This document shows positions 55,597 through 64,000 of a DNA stretch of 64,000 nucleotides, piece by piece. Within the stretch, counting starts at the first letter, position 1, and each line of letters begins with the position of its first letter. Under the pieces are notes generated by a model that worked only from the letters and a program-made list of their open reading frames with translations, was not told where the DNA came from and made no database searches. The position numbers were made by a program, and so were the translations under genes. This DNA comes from Gilliamella apicola (GTDB taxonomy: Bacteria > Pseudomonadota > Gammaproteobacteria > Enterobacterales > Orbaceae), in the NCBI RefSeq assembly GCF_000599985.1, contig NZ_CP007445.1:1922001-1986000 (forward strand), given 5' to 3'.

Positions 55597-56756
55597 GATA
55601 ATTTTTCCTTAAGTTTCGATAATCTATCTAAAGCTGCATTCAAGGTTTGTTCTTGTTTTGCAAAATGAAAACGAATATAGCGATATTCTGGATGTTTAAA
55701 AAAAGCCGATCCAGGAACAGCCGCCACTCCAACTTCTTTTATTAACCATTCACAAAATTCAAAATCGGTTGCAAATGGATTCAATTTCGAAATATCAACC
55801 AATACATAATAAGCACCTTGAGGTTCATAATAAGATAAACCTATCTTATCTAAACCTTGTAAAAATAAGCGACGCTTAGCCATATAAGTATCGTTAAGTT
55901 GCTGGTAATATTCCTCACCTAATGATAAACCTGCACAGGCGGCTTTTTGTAATGGTGCAGCAGCACCGACAGTTAGAAAATCATGAATCATTTTGCAGCC
56001 ATCAATGATGCGTTTGTCCGCAATAATATAGCCTAGACGCCAACCAGTAATAGAATAAGTTTTAGATAATGAACTGCAACTAATCGTACGCTGTTGCATG
56101 TCAGGAAAACTTGCTAAATAAAGATGTTTATGCGGTGGATAGACCATATGTTCATACACTTCGTCAGTAATAACATAAGCATCAAATTCAATTGCTAATT
56201 GACTAATATATTCAAGCTCATCTTTAGTGAATACTTTGCCACAAGGGTTACTTGGATTACATAAAATTAATGCTTTCGCACCTTGCTCGAACGCTTCGCG
56301 AAGCTGTTTTTTGTCAAACTCGAAAGTTGGTGGGATAAGTGGTACATAGATAGGCGTTGCATCCGACAGTATTGCATCCGCACCATAGTTTTCATAAAAA
56401 GGCGAAAAGATGATAACTTTATCTTTCGGGTTACATACCGTCATTACCGCACACATCATTGCCTCTGTACTGCCACAAGTAACCAATACGTTCTCTTCTG
56501 GGTTTATGTCAATATTCATTAATTTTTGCTGTTTTTTGGCTAACAGTTGCCTAAATTCTTGTGATCCCCATGTGATTTCATATTGATGAGGTCCGTTATC
56601 AGCGGCTTGCTTAAGCGCATCAATGAGCTGTTTTGGTGGGTCAAAATCAGGAAAACCTTGTGATAAATTGATAGCCTGATATTTATTAGCAATTCGCGTC
56701 ATCCTACGAATAACTGAATCAGAAAAATGATCAAGTCGATTAGCTAGTTTATGCAT
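55581..56756 (-). CDS. Class I aminotransferase (methionine/kynurenine type)
   Basis: The 391-residue PLP enzyme has NLSQGFPDFDPPKQLIDAL, HQYEITWGSQEFRQLLAK, NPSNPCGKVF, DEVYEHMVYP and the PLP lysine in SSLSKTYSITGWRLGY. This pattern fits YbdL/kynurenine-type aminotransferases that prefer methionine, Phe or Tyr with 2-oxo acids. It overlaps metQ by 16 bases and leads the operon, hinting at transamination of 4-methylthio-2-oxobutyrate. Confidence 0.88.
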   Translation of the reverse strand: MHKLANRLDHFSDSVIRRMTRIANKYQAINLSQGFPDFDPPKQLIDALKQAADNGPHQYEITWGSQEFRQLLAKKQQKLMNIDINPEENVLVTCGSTEAMMCAVMTVCNPKDKVIIFSPFYENYGADAILSDATPIYVPLIPPTFEFDKKQLREAFEQGAKALILCNPSNPCGKVFTKDELEYISQLAIEFDAYVITDEVYEHMVYPPHKHLYLASFPDMQQRTISCSSLSKTYSITGWRLGYIIADKRIIDGCKMIHDFLTVGAAAPLQKAACAGLSLGEEYYQQLNDTYMAKRRLFLQGLDKIGLSYYEPQGAYYVLVDISKLNPFATDFEFCEWLIKEVGVAAVPGSAFFKHPEYRYIRFHFAKQEQTLNAALDRLSKLKEKLSCLKN

Positions 56757-57021
56757 TGTTTCTTTAGATAATAGAATTATAAGGTTGGTAAGTATAATAC
56801 AAAACTCTATTTTTTCTGTTAAATAATATATTTATATATAGATATAGTTTTTATTTATAACGCAAAATTAGCAACAAACAATGATTGATTAGGTGTTTTT
56901 ATGCCATCATTTTAGAACTGAAACAAAATAGTCTGCAAAATTTATATAAAACTTGCCAAGAAGAAAGTTCATTCAAATTTAATATTGAGCAATTAAGATT
57001 TTATTAGTAATTAATCAGCTT

Positions 57022-57450
57022 TTACTTTCGTTGCCAATGCGTTTTGTGGGCAAAGCCTAAAAGATTGTTCGTCATTTTTATTTGTTGCAATTGTAAAGAC
57101 CAAATGGGCGCTTTCATCACTCTGGCAAAAGGAAAGGCACGATAGTATTGATCATAAGCATCTTTAGCTTGTTCCCCCTGCAACAGTTTTGCTTGAGCCT
57201 GAAATTGTATACCTTGAATCTGAGCAACTGTTTTAGGTGTTACCGCAATCGCCCCGGCTACTTGCGGTTGAATTAGCATCGCCTTGGCATGCTGTGTTTT
57301 TAACTCAGTTAAAAAATAGAGATTCAACCGCTCTTCATCCAATACATAAAACACATTGCACGCCCACGGCAAATTATCTGATGTAATGACGCTCAGCGAT
57401 AATACATGGTTTTTTCTGATAAACTTAATAATTTTGGGATCGATTGACAT
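57022..57450 (-). CDS. YhbP-like (UPF0306) FMN-binding split-barrel protein
   Basis: The 142-residue protein resembles E. coli YhbP: DNLPWACNVFYVLDEERLNL, YFLTELKTQHAKAML, TPKTVAQIQGIQFQA and LGFAHKTHW. The fold is that of pyridoxamine-phosphate-oxidase-like flavin binders. It lies 3 bases after the UbiX-type gene, so a link with flavin or decarboxylase chemistry is likely. Activity unknown. Confidence 0.82.
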   Translation of the reverse strand: MSIDPKIIKFIRKNHVLSLSVITSDNLPWACNVFYVLDEERLNLYFLTELKTQHAKAMLIQPQVAGAIAVTPKTVAQIQGIQFQAQAKLLQGEQAKDAYDQYYRAFPFARVMKAPIWSLQLQQIKMTNNLLGFAHKTHWQRK

Positions 57451-57453
57451 ACA

Positions 57454-58068
57454 TTATTCTGGCTTAACATTTAAATGCATATCTTCGCCCCAGCGTGGTA
57501 ATGATGGTATATCGATATCAAATAGATCAAGTGCTCGTGCAACACTGTGAGTGATCATATCATCGATATTGTCGATATGCTGATAAAGTGCAGGCACGGG
57601 AGGAAAGATTACACCTCCCATAAGAGTAACCATCTCCATATTTTTAATATGTCCTAAATGCAAGGGTGATTCCCTTATCATTAAAACCAATCGGCGACGC
57701 TCTTTTAGTACGACATCGGCAGCGCGAGTTAATAAGTTATCCGATAAACTTTGGGCAATAGCAGCTAAAGAGCGCATAGAGCAAGGTGCGACCAACATCC
57801 CCATAGTTTTGAACGAGCCGCTAGCAATTGCAGCGCCAACATTATTGACGGAATAAACTTTATCCGCCAATGATTTAATCTGCTCCAAACTCATATTAGG
57901 TATTTCGTAAGAGTGTGTTAGTTGTGCTGCTTTTGAAATTACTAAATGTGTTTCAATATCCAATGGTTTTAAAAGCTCTAGAGCTTTAATGCCATAAGCA
58001 AAACCTGTTGCACCACTAATACCAATTACCAGTCGCTTTACGGTCATATTCATTCCTATTTTATTCAA
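57454..58068 (-). CDS. UbiX/Pad1-type flavin prenyltransferase
   Basis: The protein prenylates FMN to make the prFMN cofactor for UbiD-type decarboxylases. It has [52 protein letters not shown] and [13 protein letters not shown]. The frame gives 204 residues from 58068; an internal ATG seven codons later (TVKRLVIGI) also fits. It overlaps the UbiD-type gene by 8 bases. Pairing suggests an aromatic acid decarboxylase subunit B, not the ubiquinone UbiX. Confidence 0.88.
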   Translation of the reverse strand: MNKIGMNMTVKRLVIGISGATGFAYGIKALELLKPLDIETHLVISKAAQLTHSYEIPNMSLEQIKSLADKVYSVNNVGAAIASGSFKTMGMLVAPCSMRSLAAIAQSLSDNLLTRAADVVLKERRRLVLMIRESPLHLGHIKNMEMVTLMGGVIFPPVPALYQHIDNIDDMITHSVARALDLFDIDIPSLPRWGEDMHLNVKPE

Positions 58069-59539
58069 AGTCTGGCAAAAAGCGTTTTATATCAACTTCT
58101 TTAAAACGGGCTCGTTCAAATTCTGCTTTTAAAGCAAATGGCACCGTGCAATCAAAAATTACTTTTGCCGAACTACCAAATTGCCTAATAAATGGGCTAT
58201 ATTCTGGACGTTGAGAAGGATCGAGCGGATGGCATCTAACCCCGGTTATGGTGGAGATATCTATATCACCTTGAAAACGAGTATTCATAGCCCACAATAC
58301 ATCATCAGTATCATAAATATCAACATCTTCATCGACAAGTATTATATGTTTTAGTTCGGAAAATGCCGCAAAGGCTAAAATAGCTGCTTGTTTATGTTTA
58401 CCTTCATCAGCAGGAACAGATTTTTTAAATTGTAATATGGCTAAATATTTTCCACCACCAGAACGATGTGCGTAAACATTTAATAATTTACCTGGCATCG
58501 CAGCCTCAACCATTTGTAAAATACTGGCCTCGGTAGGAATACCCGCCATATTAACATGTTCTTCACTTGGTCCAATACAAGTTTGATAAATTGGATTTTT
58601 GCGATAAGTAACTGCTTTCACTTTGATAATCGGTAATGATTTATTTGCTGGGCCTGTATAACCAGGAAATTCAGGCATTGCTTTACCTGTGTGAGAGTTT
58701 TGATCTTCAGCGACTCGTACATTCGGTAAGATTTCACCTTCAATGACAACTTCGGCATTAGCAATTGCTTTTGCATTGACAGTTAAGCAATCGACTAATT
58801 CAACAGCACGCCCACGTATGCCTCCAGCTATTGAAAGTTCATCAAAACCAATTGGTGTTGTTGGTGGTTCAAAGCACGCTGATACTTCAATCACCGGGTC
58901 GACACCGATACTAATTGAGACAGGTAACGGTTTACCTGCTTTTTCAGCCTTTTCACGAAATACATCTATATGTCGTCCGGGAACAAAATAGATTGAAATT
59001 TCGTCTTTGCTTTGATAGCACATTCGATGAATAGTCACATCGCTTTCACCAGTTTCTGGATCACTAGCATAGAGCATACCAAGGGTAATGTATGGACCTG
59101 CATCTTCTTCGGTATTAGTTGGTGCGGGTACTAGTTTACGAATATCAAAATCTGGATCTGTTGCTTTATGCACGATTTCTTGACAGACTGCTTGTTCACG
59201 AGCGATGGTTATCGGTGCTATGGGATTATTTACAGCATCTTTTAGTAAAAATGCAAGTTTGTCAGGCTTACAGCCAAATAAATGTGCAACCCGTTTACGC
59301 GAAGCAAGTAATCCAATTAAGACTTTAAAATCATCAAATCCTTTTACTTTATTAAAAATCATTGCAGGACCAATTCGAGTTGGTCTTTTTACAGTTCCGC
59401 CAGCCCCAACAAAACGATAAACACCAGCTAACTCAGCCATAGGATCAACCGGGGTGTCAGTTGTAACAAGTTGATCGGGGATTTGTGCTAACTGATTAAT
59501 TGCATCACGCAAATCATAAGATCCAGTTGGATTTGCCAT
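58061..59539 (-). CDS. UbiD-family (gallate/hydroxybenzoate-type) decarboxylase
   Basis: The 492-residue prFMN enzyme has the UbiD fold: [60 protein letters not shown] and [16 protein letters not shown]. The start at 59539 has GGAAGAG at 8 bases; the frame is open to 59578. PEFPGYTGP and the partner prenyltransferase suggest a reversible phenolic-acid decarboxylase, as for gallate or hydroxybenzoate, instead of UbiD of ubiquinone synthesis. Substrate is inferred; plant phenolics are plausible in a gut diet. Confidence 0.85.
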   Translation of the reverse strand: MANPTGSYDLRDAINQLAQIPDQLVTTDTPVDPMAELAGVYRFVGAGGTVKRPTRIGPAMIFNKVKGFDDFKVLIGLLASRKRVAHLFGCKPDKLAFLLKDAVNNPIAPITIAREQAVCQEIVHKATDPDFDIRKLVPAPTNTEEDAGPYITLGMLYASDPETGESDVTIHRMCYQSKDEISIYFVPGRHIDVFREKAEKAGKPLPVSISIGVDPVIEVSACFEPPTTPIGFDELSIAGGIRGRAVELVDCLTVNAKAIANAEVVIEGEILPNVRVAEDQNSHTGKAMPEFPGYTGPANKSLPIIKVKAVTYRKNPIYQTCIGPSEEHVNMAGIPTEASILQMVEAAMPGKLLNVYAHRSGGGKYLAILQFKKSVPADEGKHKQAAILAFAAFSELKHIILVDEDVDIYDTDDVLWAMNTRFQGDIDISTITGVRCHPLDPSQRPEYSPFIRQFGSSAKVIFDCTVPFALKAEFERARFKEVDIKRFLPDFE

Positions 59540-59881
59540 AATAATCTCTTCCATTCCAAACAATATTAAATCAAACAACTTTCATAATAATACAAGCTGC
59601 ATTTAAAAGTTATTAATCTAAAAAATTGATTTCAAATAATTGAATGTCAGTAATCATACCGATATAAGACGTTGCTATCAAGTAAGTAACAGCTTAGCTA
59701 ACTAGATTTGAAAATTAATAAGATAATTTATGTTATCCAATAATATTGGATACTGTTTTTTGTTAAAAACACAGAATCTGTCAATGAATTATGATCTATT
59801 CTTTACTGCCACAATAATAGAGTTACGAAGTAATAGATCATAATATTACAACTAACTTCCCTGTTAGTTGTATTACAAAAT
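59540..59881. other. Intergenic region with terminator of DUF4432 gene
   Basis: TACAACTAAC-agggaa-GTTAGTTGTA (minus strand, 59847-59872) forms a 10-base stem just after the DUF4432 gene, with only a weak T-run. The rest would include the promoter of the decarboxylase operon; no strong boxes are evident. Confidence 0.55.
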
Positions 59882-61090
59882 TTATTCTTTAGCAATTGGT
59901 TGTTCAACAACTTTGGTTTCTTTATCACCTTGTATAGACTTGATTTGAGCCTCGTATTGTTCAACTGCTTTTTTATCTGATAATAAACTATAGACTAATG
60001 TAAATTCAGCACTTTGTCCTGGTTCTAATTGACGTACACGTTTTTGTTCACGCTCAATCGTAACTGGGTAAGCAAAACTGGTTCCAGGTTCTAAACCAGT
60101 TACATAACCTTGTTTAAGTGTATCGGTATTTTTCCATAAAGTAAAAACAGGTAATTGATTTGTATTAAATGATATACCAGCTCCTTTATCGCCAGCTCGG
60201 TTAGTAACCATTACTTGAGTTTGTCCTTGATCATCGGCATAAGGATAAACATTAAAGACCATCTCATCAAAATCTTTAGTTGGACCTAAATACGTTTGCC
60301 AAGTTTTTAAGCCATTTTTGGCATAATCATTAAATGGTGAAATTTCTTTAATTGGTGCAACAAATCGTGCGCCCTCTTCTAGAATCGGCGTACCATAATT
60401 GCTGTGGTAAATAATCTGGTAATCTCGAGTATAATCACCCTTATTAGTAACGACATCATGAACAATAAAATCCTTACTACCCGGAACGTAGCTTAGCGAT
60501 ACCCAAGTTTCAAGATTACTTTTTTTGAAAGTATTTTCTTTAATTAGTCCTTTCACTGTTATGGTATAAGGTGCTTTATCCAATACATTAACAATCAATT
60601 TTGATACAGGTGTGTTTTGCGCTCGACCATGAAGCGTATATATCATGCCATCGGCTTGTACCGCATGCCCCGTCCACTCAAAACCACAACGAACCATCAA
60701 TTCATTAAAACCGTCTAACCAACCCAATCCACCGCGACTTTCTAAATTAATGTATTTAGGATTGACAACTTCATCTACAGGTGAATCCCATCCTAGGCGG
60801 AGACCATCACCATCAACAGATAATATACCCAATCCTCGTGTAGGACTTAATTTGATCGTAAGATTGTCACTAGCAATAGTTAAAAGTTCACTACCATCTT
60901 GTTTCCCGCCTTTAAGAACCGTGTTTTTGATAGTGAATTTATGCTCTTTTACACCTAAATCTTCACTCGAAATAGACCAGTCACCTTTAGCAAGACCTTT
61001 TTCAACATCTGTTAATATGAATTCTTTAGCATCGGCACCATAACTTGCCAAACTAAGTATTGCAGCTAATGAAACTAATTGAACTTTCAT
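59882..61090 (-). CDS. Exported DUF4432 / aldose-1-epimerase-like protein
   Basis: The protein (402 residues) has a signal peptide MKVQLVSLAAILSLASYGAD and a galactose-mutarotase-like beta domain. Blocks typical of DUF4432: LSPTRGLGILSVDGDGLRLG, GLGWLDGFNELMVRCG, YTLHGRAQNTPV, IIYHSNYGTP and GLEPGTSFAYPV. The start at 61090 is chosen for AGGA at good spacing. Sugar binding or mutarotation in the periplasm is inferred from the fold. A Cra-like operator overlies its promoter. Confidence 0.85.
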   Translation of the reverse strand: MKVQLVSLAAILSLASYGADAKEFILTDVEKGLAKGDWSISSEDLGVKEHKFTIKNTVLKGGKQDGSELLTIASDNLTIKLSPTRGLGILSVDGDGLRLGWDSPVDEVVNPKYINLESRGGLGWLDGFNELMVRCGFEWTGHAVQADGMIYTLHGRAQNTPVSKLIVNVLDKAPYTITVKGLIKENTFKKSNLETWVSLSYVPGSKDFIVHDVVTNKGDYTRDYQIIYHSNYGTPILEEGARFVAPIKEISPFNDYAKNGLKTWQTYLGPTKDFDEMVFNVYPYADDQGQTQVMVTNRAGDKGAGISFNTNQLPVFTLWKNTDTLKQGYVTGLEPGTSFAYPVTIEREQKRVRQLEPGQSAEFTLVYSLLSDKKAVEQYEAQIKSIQGDKETKVVEQPIAKE

Positions 61091-61120
61091 GGTAATTCCT
61101 CTCATGGTTAATAAAACAAT

Positions 61121-61136
61121 ACTGAATCGTTTCAGT
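61121..61136 (-). promoter_or_regulatory. Cra (FruR)-like operator in promoter spacer
   Basis: ACTGAATCGTTTCAGT has perfect ACTGAA/TTCAGT arms and fits the Cra core TGAATCGTTTCA. On the minus strand TTGACT and TTTTAT flank it with a 17-base spacer, so a bound protein would block the promoter. Another LacI-family regulator could use it. Confidence 0.7.
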
Positions 61137-61267
61137 CAATATGACATAAATTACCCAAAATCCACAAAGAAAAATCATTAAAATGAGAGGTCATTCACAC
61201 TTTTACAAAATCAAATAATAAATGTAGCAAAATGATTTGATTGAATAAGTGTGAAATATAGTGAAGA

Positions 61268-61846
61268 TTATTGTTTAGGTCTAATCTGTCCTGCTTTCCA
61301 ATGTCTGCGACAAACTGAGTGGAACTCGCTGTCTCCTAAATGAATTGAATTGCCAAATTTAACAATTTGACCATCTTTTCCTTCTAGTAAATTCATGGTT
61401 GCTTTTTTTCCACACCAGCAAACTGTTTTTAGTTCTCTAAAGTTATCGGCAATTTCTAATAATGTTTTTGAACCTTCAAATAAATGTCCCATATAATCTG
61501 TCTTTAAACCAAAAAACATCATTGGTACACCATATTCATCACATACATCAGACATCTTCCAGATAGTGCTTTGAGATAAAAACTGGCTTTCATCAATTAA
61601 TACGCAAGCGTAATTATTTTTTTTAATCAATTCAATAATTTCATCAACACTATTATCATCAAGCTGTAATGCTTTTTTTCGCAATCCCAAGCGCGAGACA
61701 ATTTCAACCGCCGAATCACGAGTATCGACCGAAGATTTAAGCAGTAAAGTCTGCATATTATTACTTAAATAATTGTGGTCAATTTGTAATAACTCGGTTG
61801 ATTTACCTGCGTTCATTACGGCATAAATATAGTAAATTTTCGACAA
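61268..61846 (-). CDS. tdk: Thymidine kinase, probable TTG start
   Basis: Tdk phosphorylates thymidine for salvage. The protein has YAVMNAGKSTELL (P-loop), DESQF (about 88), VCWCGKKATMN with Zn Cys pair and VCRRHW with further Zn ligands. No ATG lies upstream of the P-loop at the right place; TTG at 61846 (SKIYYIYAV, matching E. coli MAQLYFYYSA) with TGAGAG before it gives 192 residues. A further TTG at 61900 lies inside a terminator hairpin and is unlikely. Confidence 0.9.
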   Translation of the reverse strand: MSKIYYIYAVMNAGKSTELLQIDHNYLSNNMQTLLLKSSVDTRDSAVEIVSRLGLRKKALQLDDNSVDEIIELIKKNNYACVLIDESQFLSQSTIWKMSDVCDEYGVPMMFFGLKTDYMGHLFEGSKTLLEIADNFRELKTVCWCGKKATMNLLEGKDGQIVKFGNSIHLGDSEFHSVCRRHWKAGQIRPKQ

Positions 61847-61898
61847 AATAAGACTCTCAGAAATAAAATTAATGGATAAAAGAGATAGTTTAGATAGC

Positions 61899-61928
61899 AA
61901 AAAGGTAAGTTACATAACTTACCTTTTT
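61899..61928 (-). terminator. Bidirectional terminator between tdk and gpmA
   Basis: AAAAAGGTAAGTTA-TG-TAACTTACCTTTTT. It follows the gpmA stop by about 18 bases on the minus strand. Confidence 0.88.
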
Positions 61929-61945
61929 CAAAGCTTAAAGATTAA

Positions 61946-62698
61946 TTATTTAGCTTTACCTTGGTTAGCAACTGCTGCTTGTTTTGCTGCAATTTCATCA
62001 GCATTACCTAAGTAATAATGTTTGATAACTTTCATGTTGTCATCAAATTCATACACTAATGGTACACCAGTTGGAATATTTAGTTCGATAATATCATCAT
62101 CACTGATGTTATCTAAATGTTTAACTAAAGCACGAAGAGAGTTACCATGTGCAGCGATAATTACACGTTCACCTTTAGCAACACGCGGTGCAATTGTTGA
62201 TTCCCAATAAGGAAGTACACGTTTAATGGTTAACGCTAGGCTTTCTGTTAATGGTAATTCTGATTCAGGTAAATTGCTGTAACGTGAATCATGACCAGGG
62301 AAGCGTTTATCTGATTTTTCAAGTGCAGGAGGCGTAATTGCAAAACCACGACGCCATAATTTTACTTGTTCATCACCATATTTAGCCGCAGTTTCAGCTT
62401 TATTTAGACCTTGCAGCGCACCATAGTGACGTTCATTTAGTTTCCAACATTTTTCAACAGGTAACCAAGCTTGATCAACTTCGTCAAGAACATGCCATAA
62501 AGTATGAATTGCACGTTTTAATACAGAAGTATAAGCGTAATCAAATTGGAAACCTTCTTGTTTAAGTAATTTACCTGCTTCGGCTGCTTCTTTATTACCT
62601 TTGTCAGATAAATCAACATCAGTCCAACCACAAAAACGGTTTTCTTGATTCCAAACACTTTCTCCATGTCGAATAAGAACTAATTTTTTTACTGCCAT
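61946..62698 (-). CDS. gpmA: 2,3-bisphosphoglycerate-dependent phosphoglycerate mutase
   Basis: GpmA interconverts 3- and 2-phosphoglycerate in glycolysis. The 250-residue protein has the phosphohistidine motif [20 protein letters not shown] (His11), [26 protein letters not shown] and [16 protein letters not shown] (second His about 184). The length is standard. GGAGTT precedes the ATG. A single gene ending in a strong terminator. Confidence 0.97.
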   Translation of the reverse strand: MAVKKLVLIRHGESVWNQENRFCGWTDVDLSDKGNKEAAEAGKLLKQEGFQFDYAYTSVLKRAIHTLWHVLDEVDQAWLPVEKCWKLNERHYGALQGLNKAETAAKYGDEQVKLWRRGFAITPPALEKSDKRFPGHDSRYSNLPESELPLTESLALTIKRVLPYWESTIAPRVAKGERVIIAAHGNSLRALVKHLDNISDDDIIELNIPTGVPLVYEFDDNMKVIKHYYLGNADEIAAKQAAVANQGKAK

Positions 62699-62799
62699 GA
62701 GTCTAACTCCTTTGTTACGTAGAATAAAACTGTTTAAATTAAATAATCTTTATAATACTCATAAATTCCATACATTAGCTGTTTTGCAGTTAATAAATA

Positions 62800-63981
62800 C
62801 TAATTTTTAGATAGATATTTTAATGGATCAACGGATTTTGCTTTATAACGAATTTCAAAATGCAATCTTACTGAAGAAGTACCCGTTGCTCCCATAGTTG
62901 CAATTTGTTCTCCTGCTCGCACCGCTTGTTGCTCTTTTACCAAAATCGTCTGGTTATGTGCATATGCGGTTAAATAATCATCATCGTGCTTTATAATAAT
63001 TAAATTACCATAACCCGGTAAAGCATTACCCGAATAAACCACGCGACCATCTGCGGCAGCCATCACTTTATTACCTAATCCACCTGCTATATCAATACCT
63101 TTGCTAGCATTAGAAAATTTTTCAATAATTTTGCCTTTTGCTGGCCATTGCCATGTAATATTAGCAACCTTAGAAGTGGATTTTCCTGTACTTGGTGGAG
63201 TTGATTGTATTTCATTTGTAGTACTGCCTACCGGTTTGGTTTCCGTTTGAGTTGTCTCAACAACACTAGTTGTCTGGTTTTTACCCGATGTAGTCGTTGT
63301 TGTTGTCGTAGTTGTCGTAGTTAAAACAGGTGTAGGTACTGGCGTAGGTACCGGTGTAGACGTTTTAGCCGTAGATGCAGTTTTAGTATCCGTTCCTTTA
63401 GATTTTTGATTGGTAACCGCCACTTGTTGAGTTGTTTGATTGCTCTTTGTTACTTGTTGTGTAACAACAGTAGTTCCACCACTTACATCTAACACTTGTC
63501 CAACAGAAACAGAGTAAGGTTTCTTAATATTATTTTTAGCCGCTAAAGAGCGGTAATCATTACCTGTTACCCATGCAATATAATATAATGTATCACCTTG
63601 ACTTACAGTATAAGTATCACCTTGATAACCTCCCTTAGGAATTTCGTCATAATTGCGCTTATATGAAGTACGTTCGTTAGTAACATTAACACCATTATTG
63701 CTGTTTACATTACTATTTTTATTTGCATCAACACTATTTGAACTTGACGTCGTTACTGGGCCAGGTAACTGTTTTGAAGAGGAATTTGCTGATACTGAAG
63801 GTGAAGAAGTACCTCTTCCAGAAGAAATATTAACAGGAGGTTTAGAATAACCTGTTTTTGATGAACCACCAGAAAAATCCGAAATATCTTCAATTTGGGC
63901 AGGATTGGATTGAGTACAGGCAGTAATGACCAAGCTTAAACAAGTTAGCGTAAGAATCTTTTTCAAAGCAACACCTTTCAT
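62800..63981 (-). CDS. nlpD: Murein hydrolase activator NlpD
   Basis: NlpD is an outer-membrane lipoprotein that activates the amidase AmiC at division. The lipobox is ITAC (Cys22 from this ATG). A TTG five codons in, with AAAGG before it, may be the true start. Low-complexity Ser/Thr and Pro repeats follow, then a LysM domain (YTVSQGDTLYYIAWVTG, about 105-150) and a LytM/M23 domain (about 275-393) with GIDIAGGLGNKVMAAADGRV and VRLHFEIRYKAKSVDPLKYL. The zinc ligands are incomplete, as in regulatory EnvC/NlpD proteins. Confidence 0.94.
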   Translation of the reverse strand: MKGVALKKILTLTCLSLVITACTQSNPAQIEDISDFSGGSSKTGYSKPPVNISSGRGTSSPSVSANSSSKQLPGPVTTSSSNSVDANKNSNVNSNNGVNVTNERTSYKRNYDEIPKGGYQGDTYTVSQGDTLYYIAWVTGNDYRSLAAKNNIKKPYSVSVGQVLDVSGGTTVVTQQVTKSNQTTQQVAVTNQKSKGTDTKTASTAKTSTPVPTPVPTPVLTTTTTTTTTTTSGKNQTTSVVETTQTETKPVGSTTNEIQSTPPSTGKSTSKVANITWQWPAKGKIIEKFSNASKGIDIAGGLGNKVMAAADGRVVYSGNALPGYGNLIIIKHDDDYLTAYAHNQTILVKEQQAVRAGEQIATMGATGTSSVRLHFEIRYKAKSVDPLKYLSKN

Positions 63982-64000
63982 TCGTTAATATTGTTTTAAG

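Noticed and set aside
61847..61900. Extended N-terminus of thymidine kinase from TTG at 61900
   Set aside because: That start lies within the terminator hairpin and the extra residues have no counterpart in the family.

Overview
The window is an AT-rich gammaproteobacterial chromosome segment. Gene content and protein sequences (AllS/AllC/FdrA, MlaA, FabB, AsnA, GpmA and NlpD close to enterobacterial forms, very low GC, type I-E-like CRISPR repeats, T6SS-type PAAR cargo) fit an Orbaceae gut symbiont such as Gilliamella. That assignment is inference; no rRNA or marker comparison was possible.

Layout. 1-3.2 kb: thiBPQ thiamine/TPP importer under a TPP riboswitch. 3.5-6.6 kb: two T6SS-accessory-like small genes, then about 2 kb of gene-free, very AT-rich DNA ending at tRNA-Arg(CCU). 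6.8-11.4 kb: mlaA, an IS3-family remnant, a two-gene radical-SAM DNA-repair pair behind a near-consensus LexA box, and fabB behind a FabR-like palindrome. 12-24 kb: a divergent ureide catabolism cluster. The minus arm is allF-allG-allH-allS plus a ureidoglycine/alanine-glyoxylate-type aminotransferase; the plus arm is allC, an MFS permease, allE, allK and allD. Together they would take allantoate via ureidoglycine, ureidoglycolate and oxalurate to oxamate and carbamoyl phosphate, with ATP recovered by carbamate kinase. The carbamate kinase frame is broken at a G6 run.

24-43 kb is an accessory island. It holds four substantial CRISPR arrays (6, 12, 7 and 11 repeats) and many decayed repeats, all of one type I-E-like 29-bp repeat with 32-33 bp spacers and read on the minus strand, with no cas gene in the window. 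Four long leaders (about 530 bp, one with an internal deletion) are near copies of each other and carry a conserved promoter-like pair far upstream of the array; a fifth leader is truncated. Three paralogous 111-114 aa DUF7079-like genes sit at array ends. Between arrays lie a PAAR-DUF4225 T6SS effector with tandem two-TM immunity-like genes, phage lysis remnants, an Acb2/Tad1-hairpin-like small phage protein, several small lipoproteins sharing one promoter design, an RHH regulator with a structured leader, and an IS3-family element.

43-64 kb is mostly housekeeping and transport: asnA, riboswitch-controlled tenA, a SemiSWEET, an MFS permease with a MocR/PdxR-type regulator divergent from pdxST, an operon of aminotransferase-metQNI-FAD-linked oxidase, a UbiD/UbiX decarboxylase pair with a YhbP-like protein, an exported DUF4432 mutarotase-like protein with a Cra-like operator, tdk, gpmA and nlpD.
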